A stretch of 64,000 nt of DNA from JACVRW01 sp963733885 (GCA_963733885.1 CAVTES010000009.1:310001-374000); one strand, 5' to 3'. Counted from the first letter of the stretch, positions 54,437 through 62,955 are shown. Notes: generated by a model from the letters alone, not told the origin. A program made the numbers and translations.

Positions 54437-55303
54437 ATGACCGCAACCGCGTCCGACTAAGACCGCCATATGGAGCCTCGTCAGCGCAGCCCTGCTGCTC
54501 TTCGGCGTCCCGGCTATCGCAACCGCCGCGCCGACAGGGGCGCTGACGATCGCGGAGTCCAACAGCGTTTGGACGACGGCGCATATCGCTGGCTCGATAT
54601 CGGAGGACGGCCAGGTCGCCGGCTATGGGCCGACCTACCCGGCGTCCCTGGTCCAATGGATTCCGGTCGTGACCGTCGCACCCAGCCTGCCCGAGTACAG
54701 CTGCCAGGGCGACGAATGGTCCGACTCCGACCCAAACACTAGGGTCGTCTACTCAGGCGGGGCGCGGACAGCACCCGGAACCGTCGCCTTCGACGTGCCC
54801 GCCGCGTCTATCTTGCCCGGCGTCTACGGCCAGCGGGCGTGCCTGTCGGAGGTCGCCACGATCAACCGCCAAGAGCCCGTCTGCATCGTGCAGGCGCCGA
54901 TCCTCGGCAAGGATCCACACACCTTTTGCCCGTTCGTGAACACCATCACCCAGCGGTTCGTGGCCGGCAAGACGATCACGCCCACCCAAACCGCCGTCGG
55001 CAACTCCACAACGCCACCGACAACTCCCCCAACCTCGCCGGGGGCGGGACCCGCGCTACCCCAGCCGATCAGTCTCTCCAAGTCCGAGGCGAGAAATCGA
55101 GCTGCAAAGCCCTAGCCGGGAAGTTTGGAAAGCGTTGGAAGCGTGGGAACGCGAAACGCCTTACCTGCGCGCGGGTGACCGCCGTGAAGCGGACCTGTGT
55201 GGTGTCCTGGCGCTTCGGCGCCAGCCGCTACAAGGGTCGCGTCGTGGTGACCGAAACGGCCAACGCCATTAAGGCCCGCGTCCGGGTCAAGGCCATTAAC
55301 TAG
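54437..55303 (+). pseudogene. Secreted protein gene broken by two single-base indels
   Basis: The reading MTATASD starts at ATG 54437 and meets a stop at 54458. If one base there is removed it continues as KTAIWSLVSAALLLFGVPA, a good signal peptide, and then ISEDGQVAGYGPTYPASLVQ. The frame stays open to a Thr/Pro linker and LSKSEAR near 55093. It must then shift again, in an A-run, into SSCKALAGKFGKRWKRGNAK and CVVSWRFGASRYKGRVVV, ending at 55303. The C-terminal basic beta domain resembles secreted actinobacterial modules. Unknown function. Confidence 0.7.
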
Positions 55304-55517
55304 ATCGCAGGTCCGCTCGAGGGGCGAACTCTCCTCGCTGGCTCCTTCCAACTACCTTCGCCGTGGCGGGCGCGAGCGGGGCGGCTTCGGCCGTTCCCGC
55401 GCCCCGCCGAAGTGGCGACGGGGAGCGGGACGAGAGCTAATAACGGGCCGTCTTCGGAAATAGCTGGACAGTGGCGAGTTGGTCCTCTGTTCGGGCTTTT
55501 TCCTAGGGAGGATCGTA

Positions 55518-56498
55518 ATGCGAAGGACAATTCTGGGGGTGGTGGCTGCTTGCGCAGTAGGCGTGCTGATCGCCCCGGCGGCGCAAGCCGCTGTCACCCT
55601 CAACATCGACGGCTACCCGTACATACGCGGCGACGCTACCGGCGTGGCATCGAACGACGAGGTAGAACTCGGCTGGGGCACACGGTCCGGCGCAACCGCG
55701 TTTACCGTGGTCTCACCCGGCGGGGTGTTCTTGGAGGACTGGAACGAGAACGTCGCCTTCTGCACGCAGGACAACCCGCAACAGGCGACATGCCACAGGA
55801 TGGATGCCGCTGGGGGTACGCCAGTGCCCTCGACGGCACCCTTCCCGGTCGATGTCGATCTACGCGATGGTGCCGACACGTTCTATCCCGGGGGCGGCAG
55901 TCATCAGTCCCCGAGGCTGCGTGTGTTCGGTGGAGCGGGCAACGACCAGATCGACGTTCTCAACGGCAGCGTCGATCAGGTCAACTGTGGTTCCGGCACC
56001 GACATTGCTTACGTTGAAGCCCACGACCTGTTCATCGCTCCGATCTTCCCCGATCCGACCGATGACGGCTGCAACTCCTCCACCCCCGGTGGTGGCGGTG
56101 GCGCTGGCGGCGGTGGCGGCTCTGGCGGCGGCGGTGCTGGCGGAGGCGGTGGCGCTGGTGGCGGTGGCACCAATCCGGCCCCTCCGGTCGTAACGCCCCT
56201 GGCGAGTCTGACGCTCGGCCCGGTGGCTACTAAGCACCGGGGCAAGCTCGTCGTCAGCACTACGGTCAACGGCCCCGGCCTGGTGACGGGCAAGGCGACC
56301 AAGGGCAACAAGCTGCTCGCCAAGGGCAGCAAGGGAGCGGCCAAGGCGGGCACCGTCAAGCTCACGCTGAAGCCGAACAAGGCCGCTAAGCGTCTGCTCA
56401 AGAGCAAGCCTTCGATCAAGGTGAAGGTAAAGCTCGCCTTCAAGCCGACTACGGGTGCGACCGTCGTGAAGACGGTCAGCGCCCGTCTTCGTCGCTGA
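55518..56498 (+). CDS. Secreted protein with Gly-rich linker and Lys-rich C-terminal domain
   Basis: A 326-residue protein. The ATG at 55518, with GGGAGG about 8 bp upstream, begins RRTILGVVAACAVGVLIAP, a signal peptide. A beta-rich N-terminal domain contains RVFGGAGNDQIDV, one RTX-like calcium turn. A Gly linker of about 35 residues follows, then a Lys-rich C-terminal domain (LTLGPVATKHRGKLVV to VVKTVSARLRR). The linker-plus-basic-domain design repeats that of the NIDO protein at 10-12 kb. A strong terminator follows. Surface or matrix role guessed. Confidence 0.8.
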   Translation: MRRTILGVVAACAVGVLIAPAAQAAVTLNIDGYPYIRGDATGVASNDEVELGWGTRSGATAFTVVSPGGVFLEDWNENVAFCTQDNPQQATCHRMDAAGGTPVPSTAPFPVDVDLRDGADTFYPGGGSHQSPRLRVFGGAGNDQIDVLNGSVDQVNCGSGTDIAYVEAHDLFIAPIFPDPTDDGCNSSTPGGGGGAGGGGGSGGGGAGGGGGAGGGGTNPAPPVVTPLASLTLGPVATKHRGKLVVSTTVNGPGLVTGKATKGNKLLAKGSKGAAKAGTVKLTLKPNKAAKRLLKSKPSIKVKVKLAFKPTTGATVVKTVSARLRR

Positions 56499-56542
56499 GG
56501 GCTAGGCGAAGCCCTCCTATGGGTAGAGCGAAGTTCAGGTGA

Positions 56543-56581
56543 GGGGTCGGGTGGAGAAAATCTGCCCGGCCCCTTTTCTTT
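56543..56581 (+). terminator. Rho-independent terminator
   Basis: GGGGTCGGGTGGA (56543-56555) pairs with TCTGCCCGGCCCC (56561-56573), with three G-U pairs and a GAAAA loop. It is followed by TTTTCTTT. It lies 45 bp after the secreted-protein stop. It is the only canonical hairpin plus T-tract I found in the window. Confidence 0.9.
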
Positions 56582-56587
56582 GTTCGC

Positions 56588-56793
56588 TCACTCCTCTGGG
56601 CCCTCGCGGTTCAAGGCATCAGCGATCCGCGCCCATCTCGGGCTGAGGATGCGGCGCCGCTCCTCTGGCGTGAGGTCTGGGTCGTGGTGGGCGCAATATT
56701 GGGCGCCCCGTCCGGGCGCGCCTCCACGCGGCACGGCCGGCCGGACTTCGTGACTCCCTCGCAGAGCCGCTTGCCTTTGGCTTGCCGCTCCAA
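56588..56793 (-). pseudogene. Small Cys/His protein broken by a one-base deletion
   Basis: From TTG 56793 the frame reads GKRLCEGVTKSGRPCRVEA. After ARPDG it must slip by one base in a GGGG run to continue as YCAHHDPDLTPEERRRIL and ARIADALNREGPEE, ending at 56588. The reconstructed product has a CxGxTKxGxPC...YCxxHDP zinc-binding pattern familiar from small actinobacterial and phage proteins. Coding-like helix (RLDRCARDLRREAAALE) extends upstream, so the true start may be earlier. Confidence 0.55.
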
Positions 56794-56975
56794 CGCCGCC
56801 GCTTCGCGTCGGAGGTCTCGGGCGCACCTGTCGAGCCGATCCGCATTAGAGAGCCTGCGGGAAGCGCTCAGCCGTGTGCAGGGAGGGGGAGGCGTTCCGG
56901 CCCGTAGGCCCGGCAGTCATATATAGACAGCCCATGCCTCGCAGTGTTCAACACCTCATGCGAAGCCACCGTTTT

Positions 56976-57085
56976 TGTACGGATATTCTGTTTTTTTGTA
57001 CTGACAGTCGCAACGTGTACTGACAGGCCGGTTGTACTTACATTCTGCAACGACCTTGTACTGACACTGCGAGCGGGTACTGACG
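56976..57085 (+). repeat. Array of six TGTACTGACA-like repeats
   Basis: TGTAC or GGTAC cores start at 56976, 56997, 57016, 57033, 57057 and 57076, 17-24 bp apart and all in one orientation. Four carry the full TGTACTGACA or a one-base variant. The tract is AT-rich (T-runs at 56972 and 56991), unlike its surroundings. The design resembles the repeated transposase-binding sites at ends of IS21/Tn7/Mu-like elements, or replication iterons. From 56794 to 57147 no other feature was seen. Confidence 0.8.
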
Positions 57086-57147
57086 TTGGCCGGTTTCCCT
57101 GAGACCTCTTCGAGGGGATGGGGACCAGTTTGGTTTTGGTGGTCGCT

Positions 57148-57696
57148 CTAATCACTCGTGTCCGGCGGGCTCTGCGAGATGGACTCGGCGATTCGGTCAG
57201 CTGCCTTGGCCCCAATCCGCTGCTTGATCAGGCCCTCCTTGCCTGTGGCACGGACGTGGACGCGCGACTTGCCGGTCCCCGCCGCCTCCGCCTGAACCCG
57301 GACCAGGGCGGGCACCATGTTCTTCGCGCCTGAGCCGACGATTCCCCAGACCGAGCCGTCGTCGGATTCATTCGGGTCCTCTATCGCTCCTCCGCTCCGG
57401 GCGATCACGACCCTCGCACGCTCACGAGCGGTATCCGGGTCGCACGGGACCTCGACGATGGTCTCGGCGGTCTTGGGCTTCAAGAACCGAGCACCGAAAC
57501 GCCCCCCCGACGCCCCGCCCTTACGGCCTCCGGCTGCGCCGCCCGCAGCACCCGCGCGACCGGCGCTGAACCCACCGCCCATCGCGCCGCCGATCGCCCC
57601 CCCGCGGGCGCCCGCCGCGGCGGTCGCGTCTTCCGTAGCCGCGTCGAGCACCGCCGCTTCGGCCTCCGTCAGCGCATAGTCCACGTTCTCCGCCAT
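57148..57696 (-). CDS. Hypothetical Gly/Ala-rich protein
   Basis: A 182-residue protein. An acidic N-terminus (MAENVDYALTEAEAAVLDAA) is followed by a Gly/Ala segment of about 50 residues, then a folded-looking domain (TIVEVPCDPDTARERARVVI, VWGIVGSGAKNMVPALVRVQ, KSRVHVRATGKEGLIK). The middle part looks like a small alpha/beta domain. Family not recognised. It lies next to the repeat array, on the opposite strand to the secreted genes. Confidence 0.65.
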   Translation of the reverse strand: MAENVDYALTEAEAAVLDAATEDATAAAGARGGAIGGAMGGGFSAGRAGAAGGAAGGRKGGASGGRFGARFLKPKTAETIVEVPCDPDTARERARVVIARSGGAIEDPNESDDGSVWGIVGSGAKNMVPALVRVQAEAAGTGKSRVHVRATGKEGLIKQRIGAKAADRIAESISQSPPDTSD

Positions 57697-58101
57697 CCGC
57701 CGGACGCTACCGCGCGTTGGCGATCTTCGACGACCCGTGGAGGAAGGAAGTGGTGAGCCCAGCCTCCAAACAGTTAGAGCACATCACACAGCCGATGGAC
57801 TTCGGCGCCGCCATTCGCTCGCTGGGGGATCGCGGTCGCACCCGGGCGCTACGTTCTGCCCGTGCCCGACCGCACCGACGCGGACGTGGTTCTCGAGACG
57901 CTAGTGCTGCGCTGGCGCCGGAGCTGCTGGCGCTGCAAACTCAGGCTTGCGGGATATCGCAGCTTCCAAGTCTGCTTTGGGCCGAACCGAAGGATGTGGA
58001 GGCTTTTGCTCCGCGGATGGTGGTCGGAGCGCAGTCGGCTTCGCGATTTGCAGTGAAGTCCGCGTCGTACCATTTGAGCCACGACAACTGAACAGACGAC
58101 A
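57697..58101. other. Stretch without a supportable gene
   Basis: Open frames exist (for example 57717-58091 on the plus strand) but their products are low-complexity Arg/Ser/Ala-rich mixtures without motifs. A short GTG frame from 57862 starts plausibly (DRTDADVVLETLVLRWRR) and then degrades. This looks like decayed sequence between small island genes. Confidence 0.4.
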
Positions 58102-58350
58102 GTGCTCTCAGACGAGCAGCTGATCGAAGGCCTGGGGCTCTCGGAAGAGCTGTTGGGAGAGCTGGGCCGGCAGGCGTCGATAGAGGAGCGCAGTTTCGAG
58201 GACCTGGTTGCAAAACGGCTCGGGGTGGATCCGGATCCGGACAGTGAGGGCGCGGCGCCGTTGCGCTACTCGTGCCCGGTCGAGGGGTGCCCGGAGCGCG
58301 GCCGAACCCTCGCGGCTGTGTGCTCGACACACAATTGCCACATGGCGTGA
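58102..58350 (+). CDS. Small protein with C-terminal Cys/His cluster
   Basis: An 82-residue protein from GTG 58102. An acidic helical N-terminus (DEQLIEGLGLSEELLGEL) is followed by SCPVEGCPERG and VCSTHNCHMA, a possible zinc site with four Cys and two His. The stop overlaps the GTG of the next small ORF by 4 bp, which supports both being genes. No known family. Confidence 0.5.
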   Translation: MLSDEQLIEGLGLSEELLGELGRQASIEERSFEDLVAKRLGVDPDPDSEGAAPLRYSCPVEGCPERGRTLAAVCSTHNCHMA

Positions 58351-58541
58351 CCCCGCCGGCTGGCAGCAAGGCCGTGCTGGCGGCGATGGCGGCTAGAAGG
58401 GGTATCACCCTGCTCCAGCTCGAGAGGCAGGGCGTGAAGGCCGCAGGCCCGGCCTGGAGGTTTTCCTGCCGCAGGCACCCGGCCGAGCTCAGGCCGTCGA
58501 TGGCGTGTCGCTGCTCGATCTGCGGCTCGCCGCTGTCATGA
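58347..58541 (+). CDS. Small Cys/His-containing protein, coupled to upstream ORF
   Basis: A 64-residue protein from GTG 58347. KAVLAAMAARRGITLLQLER is helical, and RFSCRRHPAELRPSMACRCS ends with further Cys residues in the last 10 positions. The 4-bp overlap with the previous ORF and shared Cys pattern suggest a co-translated pair. Unknown function; moderate doubt that it is expressed. Confidence 0.45.
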   Translation: MTPPAGSKAVLAAMAARRGITLLQLERQGVKAAGPAWRFSCRRHPAELRPSMACRCSICGSPLS

Positions 58542-58554
58542 CGCGAGGTGACGA

Positions 58555-59286
58555 GTGAACGTACTACAGCGTTGGTATTCGCAACAGCAACACTCTTTGC
58601 GGACTCTCCCAACACCGCCTTCGCAAAACGGCCGAGCGAAAACGCCAGGAGAAACAGCCAAGCGGAGTAGCTGCCCCCGAGCCCTACCGGACGCCGTTCT
58701 CACTCGACGCCGTCACGGGCCGCGCATCTCTGAGGTGCTCGGCTTACGCTGGCGCGACCTTGACGAGCATGTCGTCTCGATCCGGGGCCAAGTCACCGCG
58801 AAGGCGTCTACGTCGAGCACGGCAAGAACGCAACCGCGCTGCGCGACAACCCGATCCCCGAGCAGTGGGTCGCGATGCTGGCGCGCTTCAAGGCCGAGCG
58901 CGCACTCCAGGGGCTACAACGTCGGGCCGGACGCGTACCTGTTCTGCACGCGGACCGGGCGGCCGAACGATCAGCGCAACGCGCGCAGGGAGCTACGCCG
59001 CGCACAGCGGAACGCCCGCACCCCGGACGGCAGCCCGACGTTCCCGGTGCTGCACGAGGGGCGCAAGTTCGAGCGCGGCAAGGTGCCCGACTTCCACGCC
59101 TTCCGGCATACCGCGGTCAGCCACTACATCGCCGCCGGGATGACGGTCGAGGAGGTCGCCAACTACATCGGCGACACCGTAAAGACGGTCCACGAGACCT
59201 CCCGCCAGCAGATCGACAACGCCAAGCGCCGACGCGCCCAGACGGAACTCATGGCGGCTGAGTTTCGCAGCATTTTGGCAGCCTGA
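58555..59286 (+). pseudogene. Tyrosine recombinase/integrase, decayed by several frameshifts
   Basis: Fragments of an integrase catalytic domain are split over two frames. RISEVLGLRWRDLDEHV contains the first catalytic Arg. About 58800 the frame must slip to read VYVEHGKNATALRDNPIPEQ, and near 58908 it slips back (extra G in a G-run) to YNVGPDAYLFCTRTGRPN. HAFRHTAVSHYIAAGMTVEE has the HxxR motif. No Tyr is found in the final helix (VHETSRQQIDNAK). Upstream of RISEVLGL the N-terminus is also out of frame. It marks the region as a former mobile island. Confidence 0.8.
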
Positions 59287-59395
59287 TGGATCAGGAAAGC
59301 GCCTACAGAGGTCAGCAGCTGGAGTATGATTTGGCTCTAGACCGCGAAATCGCCAGCATGCACCAGGGCATGCCGACTAGGGTCCGACACCGCGC

Positions 59396-60412
59396 TCAGT
59401 CGCGCTTGGGCTCAGGCTCGCCGGGCTGGTCCTCCGCGTTGCCGCCGGGGAGGGCCTCGAGCTCCACGGTCTGGTGGCCGGCGTCCTCGCCGGCTTGCGG
59501 CTCGTCGGTTGACGCCTGGGCGGGATCGTCCTGGTCGCCCGCCCCTTCCACGGCCCAGGGTGCCGCGGCCTCCGTGCCCTCGTCCTCGTCCGCCTCGGCG
59601 TACTCGTCCTCGACGGCGTAGGGCGCTGTGCCGTCGGGATCCTCGTCGCCCTCGGCTGGCCACGCGGCCGTCGTGTCCGGGTCCTCGTCGTCCGCCGCGA
59701 CGCCCCAGCGCGCTGTCGCGTCCGTGTCCTGCTCTTCGTCATCGGCGGCCCAGTGCGTCGTGGCGTCCGGGTCCTCTGCGGGGGACGCGAGGTCGTAGGG
59801 GACGCTCGGGTCGGACTGTGCGTCGGGTGCGGGGTCGCGGGCGATGCTGAGCGGATGCGGTATCGGCCTGACCTCGGCCCCCGCGGCGCTCTGATCGGCC
59901 TCGCGCTCGGCGGCGGCGAGCGGCTCGGGCAGTTTGAGTCGCTCCATGGCGTCGTCGGCGGTGCCGAGCACGACGTCCGCAAGATGGCGGATGTCCTCGA
60001 TCAGGCGCTGGCGCTCGTCCCACAGTAGCCTCGTGTCGACCACCACCTGCTCGGCGTACTCGTCCGCGTCGCGCTTGACGATCTCCGCCTCCCGCTCTGC
60101 GCGCTGGAGTCGCCCGTCGGCCTGCGCCCTGGAGCGTGCGGCGATGTCGTCGGCGGTCTCGTGAGCCCGCTGGAGGATCCCGGCGGTTTCCTCGCCGAGC
60201 TCGTCGAGCGCCTTCTGGACGACGCCCTCCCGCGTCTGGTGTGCCTCGAGGTCCGCCACGAAAGTCCTGAGCTCGTCCAGGAACTCGTCGACCGCACGGC
60301 GGTCATAGCCGCGCACCGCCAGGGGGAAACTCGCGTCTCGAAGGAGCTCGGACGCAGGCGCGCCGCGCCGTACCCGCTGGGGCGTGGAATCGCTCGTATG
60401 CGAATTGGCCAT
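59396..60412 (-). CDS. DivIVA-domain protein with long acidic tail
   Basis: A 338-residue protein. Residues about 22-60 (LLRDASFPLAVRGYDRRAVD) are the DivIVA-like N-terminal domain, followed by a coiled coil to about 175. The C-terminal half is acidic and Ala/Pro-rich with repeated DPD-T--W motifs (DATTHWAADDEE; DTDATARWGV; DPDTTAAWPA), probably disordered. DivIVA-like proteins recruit partners to poles and septa. The repeated tail is unusual. It is intact although it lies between island fragments. Confidence 0.82.
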   Translation of the reverse strand: MANSHTSDSTPQRVRRGAPASELLRDASFPLAVRGYDRRAVDEFLDELRTFVADLEAHQTREGVVQKALDELGEETAGILQRAHETADDIAARSRAQADGRLQRAEREAEIVKRDADEYAEQVVVDTRLLWDERQRLIEDIRHLADVVLGTADDAMERLKLPEPLAAAEREADQSAAGAEVRPIPHPLSIARDPAPDAQSDPSVPYDLASPAEDPDATTHWAADDEEQDTDATARWGVAADDEDPDTTAAWPAEGDEDPDGTAPYAVEDEYAEADEDEGTEAAAPWAVEGAGDQDDPAQASTDEPQAGEDAGHQTVELEALPGGNAEDQPGEPEPKRD

Positions 60413-60507
60413 CCCCGCAGTATGCCCCTCACGTCGGAGGGCTGCACTTCGGCCTGCCGGCGGGGGCCGAGCGCGGTTATGTCAACCCCGCCGTACGCTC
60501 ACTCTGC

Positions 60508-60996
60508 TTGCTGCTGTACCTCGACCAGAACTACCTTTCAGGGATCGCGAAAAGGAAGCCCGCCTTTCGCGAGCTGGAGCCGGTCCTGCGAGACGCCGTG
60601 CGGCGCGGAGCCGTCCAGGTGCCGGAATCCGGCGTGCATCGGATCGAGTCCGCGGCACGACCGGACCTCGGGTTGCTGGAGCTGCTGCGCGAGCTGTCGG
60701 GCGGCCTCGAGCTCGGCTCGGAGCATGGAGCGGCGGAGCGCAGGTGCGAGAGCGCGCTGCGAACCGCGCTCAGACGCGAGCACCCGGACCGGAACCCGGA
60801 ACCCGGCGACGAGCGCGACCTGGAGGCGCTCTCACTGGCGCTGCCGCGCTGCGACCTCGTGACCTGCGACGCCTTCATGGCCGACCTGATCCACCGAGCC
60901 CGCCTGGACGTCTGGTACCCCTGCGAGACCTTCACGGGGCGCCGAGGGGACGTGAGGCGGTTGCGCCGGCGGCTGGAGGGGCTCGTGGGGCCTTGA
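60508..60996 (+). CDS. PIN-like domain protein (putative nuclease)
   Basis: A 162-residue protein from TTG 60508. LLYLDQNYLSGIAKR gives the first conserved Asp, VPESGVHRIESAAR an acidic centre and DLVTCDAFMADLIHRARLD the C-terminal Asp pair, as in PIN-domain ribonucleases. No antitoxin-like partner is adjacent on the same strand, so it may be an orphan toxin or an unrelated PIN family member. The last 165 bp overlap, antisense, the reading frame of the LAGLIDADG protein. Confidence 0.75.
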   Translation: MLLYLDQNYLSGIAKRKPAFRELEPVLRDAVRRGAVQVPESGVHRIESAARPDLGLLELLRELSGGLELGSEHGAAERRCESALRTALRREHPDRNPEPGDERDLEALSLALPRCDLVTCDAFMADLIHRARLDVWYPCETFTGRRGDVRRLRRRLEGLVGP

Positions 60997-62319
60997 GCCC
61001 GCGTCCGCCTTCAGCGCCTCAAGCACTGATTCCCAGCCGCCGAACACCCGGTAAACGGTCGTGTGGGAGAGGACCTCAGGGGCAAACTGGTTTCGCCAGG
61101 CAAAGAACTCCGTCGCACGCGGATGCCAACCGAGCATCCGTGTGCAGTCGCGTACCGCCGCGAGGATCGCAGCGCGCTGTGCGGTCACGCGGTCGGCCCT
61201 CGCGGCGGCGGCGCGTGCGCGCATCCTCGCGGTGAAATCTGCTGACCGGCAACCCTTCGCGCTGAGGCCCGCTGCTTCCACGGCGGCCATCCAGGACCCG
61301 AAGGCAGCGGCGATCGTCTCGCGCTTCGGGGCCTTCCGACGTGAGCCGCGCCGCCATGCTTCGTACGCGGTGACTGTCCGCGGCCCGTCCGTTGCAGCTG
61401 CCCAGTCCTTGAGCACGGCGATGTGACGCGCACGTCGGTGCGCAAGGGCATCGATTTTCTCGATCTTTTCGAGACCCGGCTTGTACGCTCTCCGCTCCTT
61501 CACGCGCGCGCCGAGAAGCTTCTTTCGCCCGGAGGTCCTTTCCCGGAGCAGAACGAGCTCGCGCCATGCCTCGTAGATTCTGAGCACGCGCCCTCGCGGT
61601 GGGTATCGGTCGAGCACGCGTGTGAGTAGGTGCAGGTCATGCAGGCGGCCGATCCGCCAGGAGAGCGCCGCTCGCGACGTTCGGTAAGGCGGAACCTTCA
61701 CCAGCCGTCCGACATCGAGACGGTTACGAAACAGGCGCAGAATCTCCCCGTCGTCGTGCCGGAGGTTGATGACGAAGAACGGGTGACCCTCGGGGGTGGC
61801 GCCGAAGTGGGCCTCAGCCGTCACAAAGCCGGCGAGGAACGCCCACAACCGTTGATCGGTTACGGAAACCGGCGAGGGACCGACGATGTTGTCGGACTGT
61901 CGATGCGCGCGAAGGCGGTCCCGGCATTCACCGATCACGGACTGCCGGTTGTTGCTCCTCCCGGTCCATGCGCCAATGGCATAACGCCAGATCTGATAGT
62001 CGCCCAGTTTCTTACCGAGCAACGGATGGCGGTCCAAGATCGACACCATCCGCTTGCAGTCAGCTTGCCGCTGGACAGTCCAGACGGTCTGCGGTCGCGA
62101 GGTTGCTCGTGCCGGCACCGAAGCCAGCGTTCCGACGCCTGACCAGCGACGCAACCTAGCGAGTAGCGGGGTGTCGTCAGCTCGCAGGCGCACGGCAAGA
62201 AGGCACTGCCAGGTAGCCCCGCTGTTGTTCGGTTGAATCGCGAAGTGACCGTCGCCGGCGATCAGCCCGGCCACAAATCCCCCGTCATGTTCGGAATCGA
62301 TGTTCGTCCACACGAACAC
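60832..62319 (-). CDS. LAGLIDADG homing-endonuclease-like protein with C-terminal HTH repeats
   Basis: A 495-residue frame. GFVAGLIAGDGHFAIQP and WAFLAGFVTAEAHFGATP are two LAGLIDADG-type motifs in a single chain, so it is a monomeric enzyme; the second has Ala-Glu-Ala instead of the usual Gly-Asp/Glu-Gly. From about residue 300, AYEAWRRGSRRKAPKRETI and FGSWMAAVEAAGL, then FGGWESVLEALKAD, match the helix-turn-helix repeats associated with homing endonucleases. The last about 55 residues are read antisense through the PIN gene, so the natural stop has probably been lost. Confidence 0.8.
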   Translation of the reverse strand: MFVWTNIDSEHDGGFVAGLIAGDGHFAIQPNNSGATWQCLLAVRLRADDTPLLARLRRWSGVGTLASVPARATSRPQTVWTVQRQADCKRMVSILDRHPLLGKKLGDYQIWRYAIGAWTGRSNNRQSVIGECRDRLRAHRQSDNIVGPSPVSVTDQRLWAFLAGFVTAEAHFGATPEGHPFFVINLRHDDGEILRLFRNRLDVGRLVKVPPYRTSRAALSWRIGRLHDLHLLTRVLDRYPPRGRVLRIYEAWRELVLLRERTSGRKKLLGARVKERRAYKPGLEKIEKIDALAHRRARHIAVLKDWAAATDGPRTVTAYEAWRRGSRRKAPKRETIAAAFGSWMAAVEAAGLSAKGCRSADFTARMRARAAAARADRVTAQRAAILAAVRDCTRMLGWHPRATEFFAWRNQFAPEVLSHTTVYRVFGGWESVLEALKADAGSRPHEPLQPPAQPPHVPSAPREGLAGVPDVQAGSVDQVGHEGVAGHEVAARQRQ

Positions 62320-62486
62320 AAGTTCGCATGCCGGTCGGACAGCTTCGAGTTAACCGAAGATCGGTTATCGAGCGGAGTGTTTACACCCGCGCGCTCGCCC
62401 AATGTTTGGTGTGGGCTCTCAAAGGCGCCATATGCGGTCCTTTGACAGCCCACACTCGGCGTGGAGGGTACGTTGGGGCGAACCGC

Positions 62487-62945
62487 CTACTCCGACGGAC
62501 GCAGCCCGGCCACGTCGAGGCTCGGGTCCGCCGGCGTCAGCCCCGGCGCGTAGTCGCGCACCCAGAAGGTTCCGTCCTCGAGCATCTCGTTGATCTCAGG
62601 GGCGCGCATGGTGCTCACGATCAGCACCCTGGCCGGCTCGTCGCCGTGGTTGCCCAGGCGGTGTGCGCCGTCGCGCCCGGCCGGGCAGGCCACCACGTCG
62701 CCGGGCTGGAGCCCGTGGATCTCGCCGTCGGCCCTGGTCAGGCTCGGCCGTCCCGCGAGCACGAGGATCATCTCCTCGTTCGCGTAGTGGGCGTGCAGCG
62801 GGAAGCTGGCCCCGCCGGGTGGCAGCTCGAACAGCGACGCTCCCAGTTCACGTGCGCCCGCCTGACGCCCGAGCCGGGCGCGGCGCCACGTGAAGGGTGG
62901 CTCGTCGCGCTCGGCGTCCCAGTCTGGCTCGAAGAGGTTGGGCAT
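62487..62945 (-). CDS. Cupin-domain protein
   Basis: A 152-residue cupin. Motif 1 is PLHAHYANEEMILVLAG, motif 2 is PGDVVACPAGRDGAHRLGN; together they give a metal site of His/His/Glu/His. The N-terminus WRRARLGRQAGARELGASLF is of the small phosphoribosyl/mannose-type cupins. Substrate unknown. It ends near the MarR gene on the same strand (10 bp apart), so the pair is probably co-transcribed, with MarR first. Confidence 0.87.
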   Translation of the reverse strand: MPNLFEPDWDAERDEPPFTWRRARLGRQAGARELGASLFELPPGGASFPLHAHYANEEMILVLAGRPSLTRADGEIHGLQPGDVVACPAGRDGAHRLGNHGDEPARVLIVSTMRAPEINEMLEDGTFWVRDYAPGLTPADPSLDVAGLRPSE

Positions 62946-62955
62946 CGACGGAAGG

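Noticed and set aside
56976..57085. CRISPR array
   Set aside because: The repeated unit is only about 10 bp, spacing varies from 17 to 24 bp and no cas genes are nearby.
54064..59300. Possible att direct repeats (TTGGCAGCCT near 54120 and near 59275)
   Set aside because: The match is only about 10 bp, occurs twice within 20 bp at the left side, and is not next to a tRNA gene. It may be chance.
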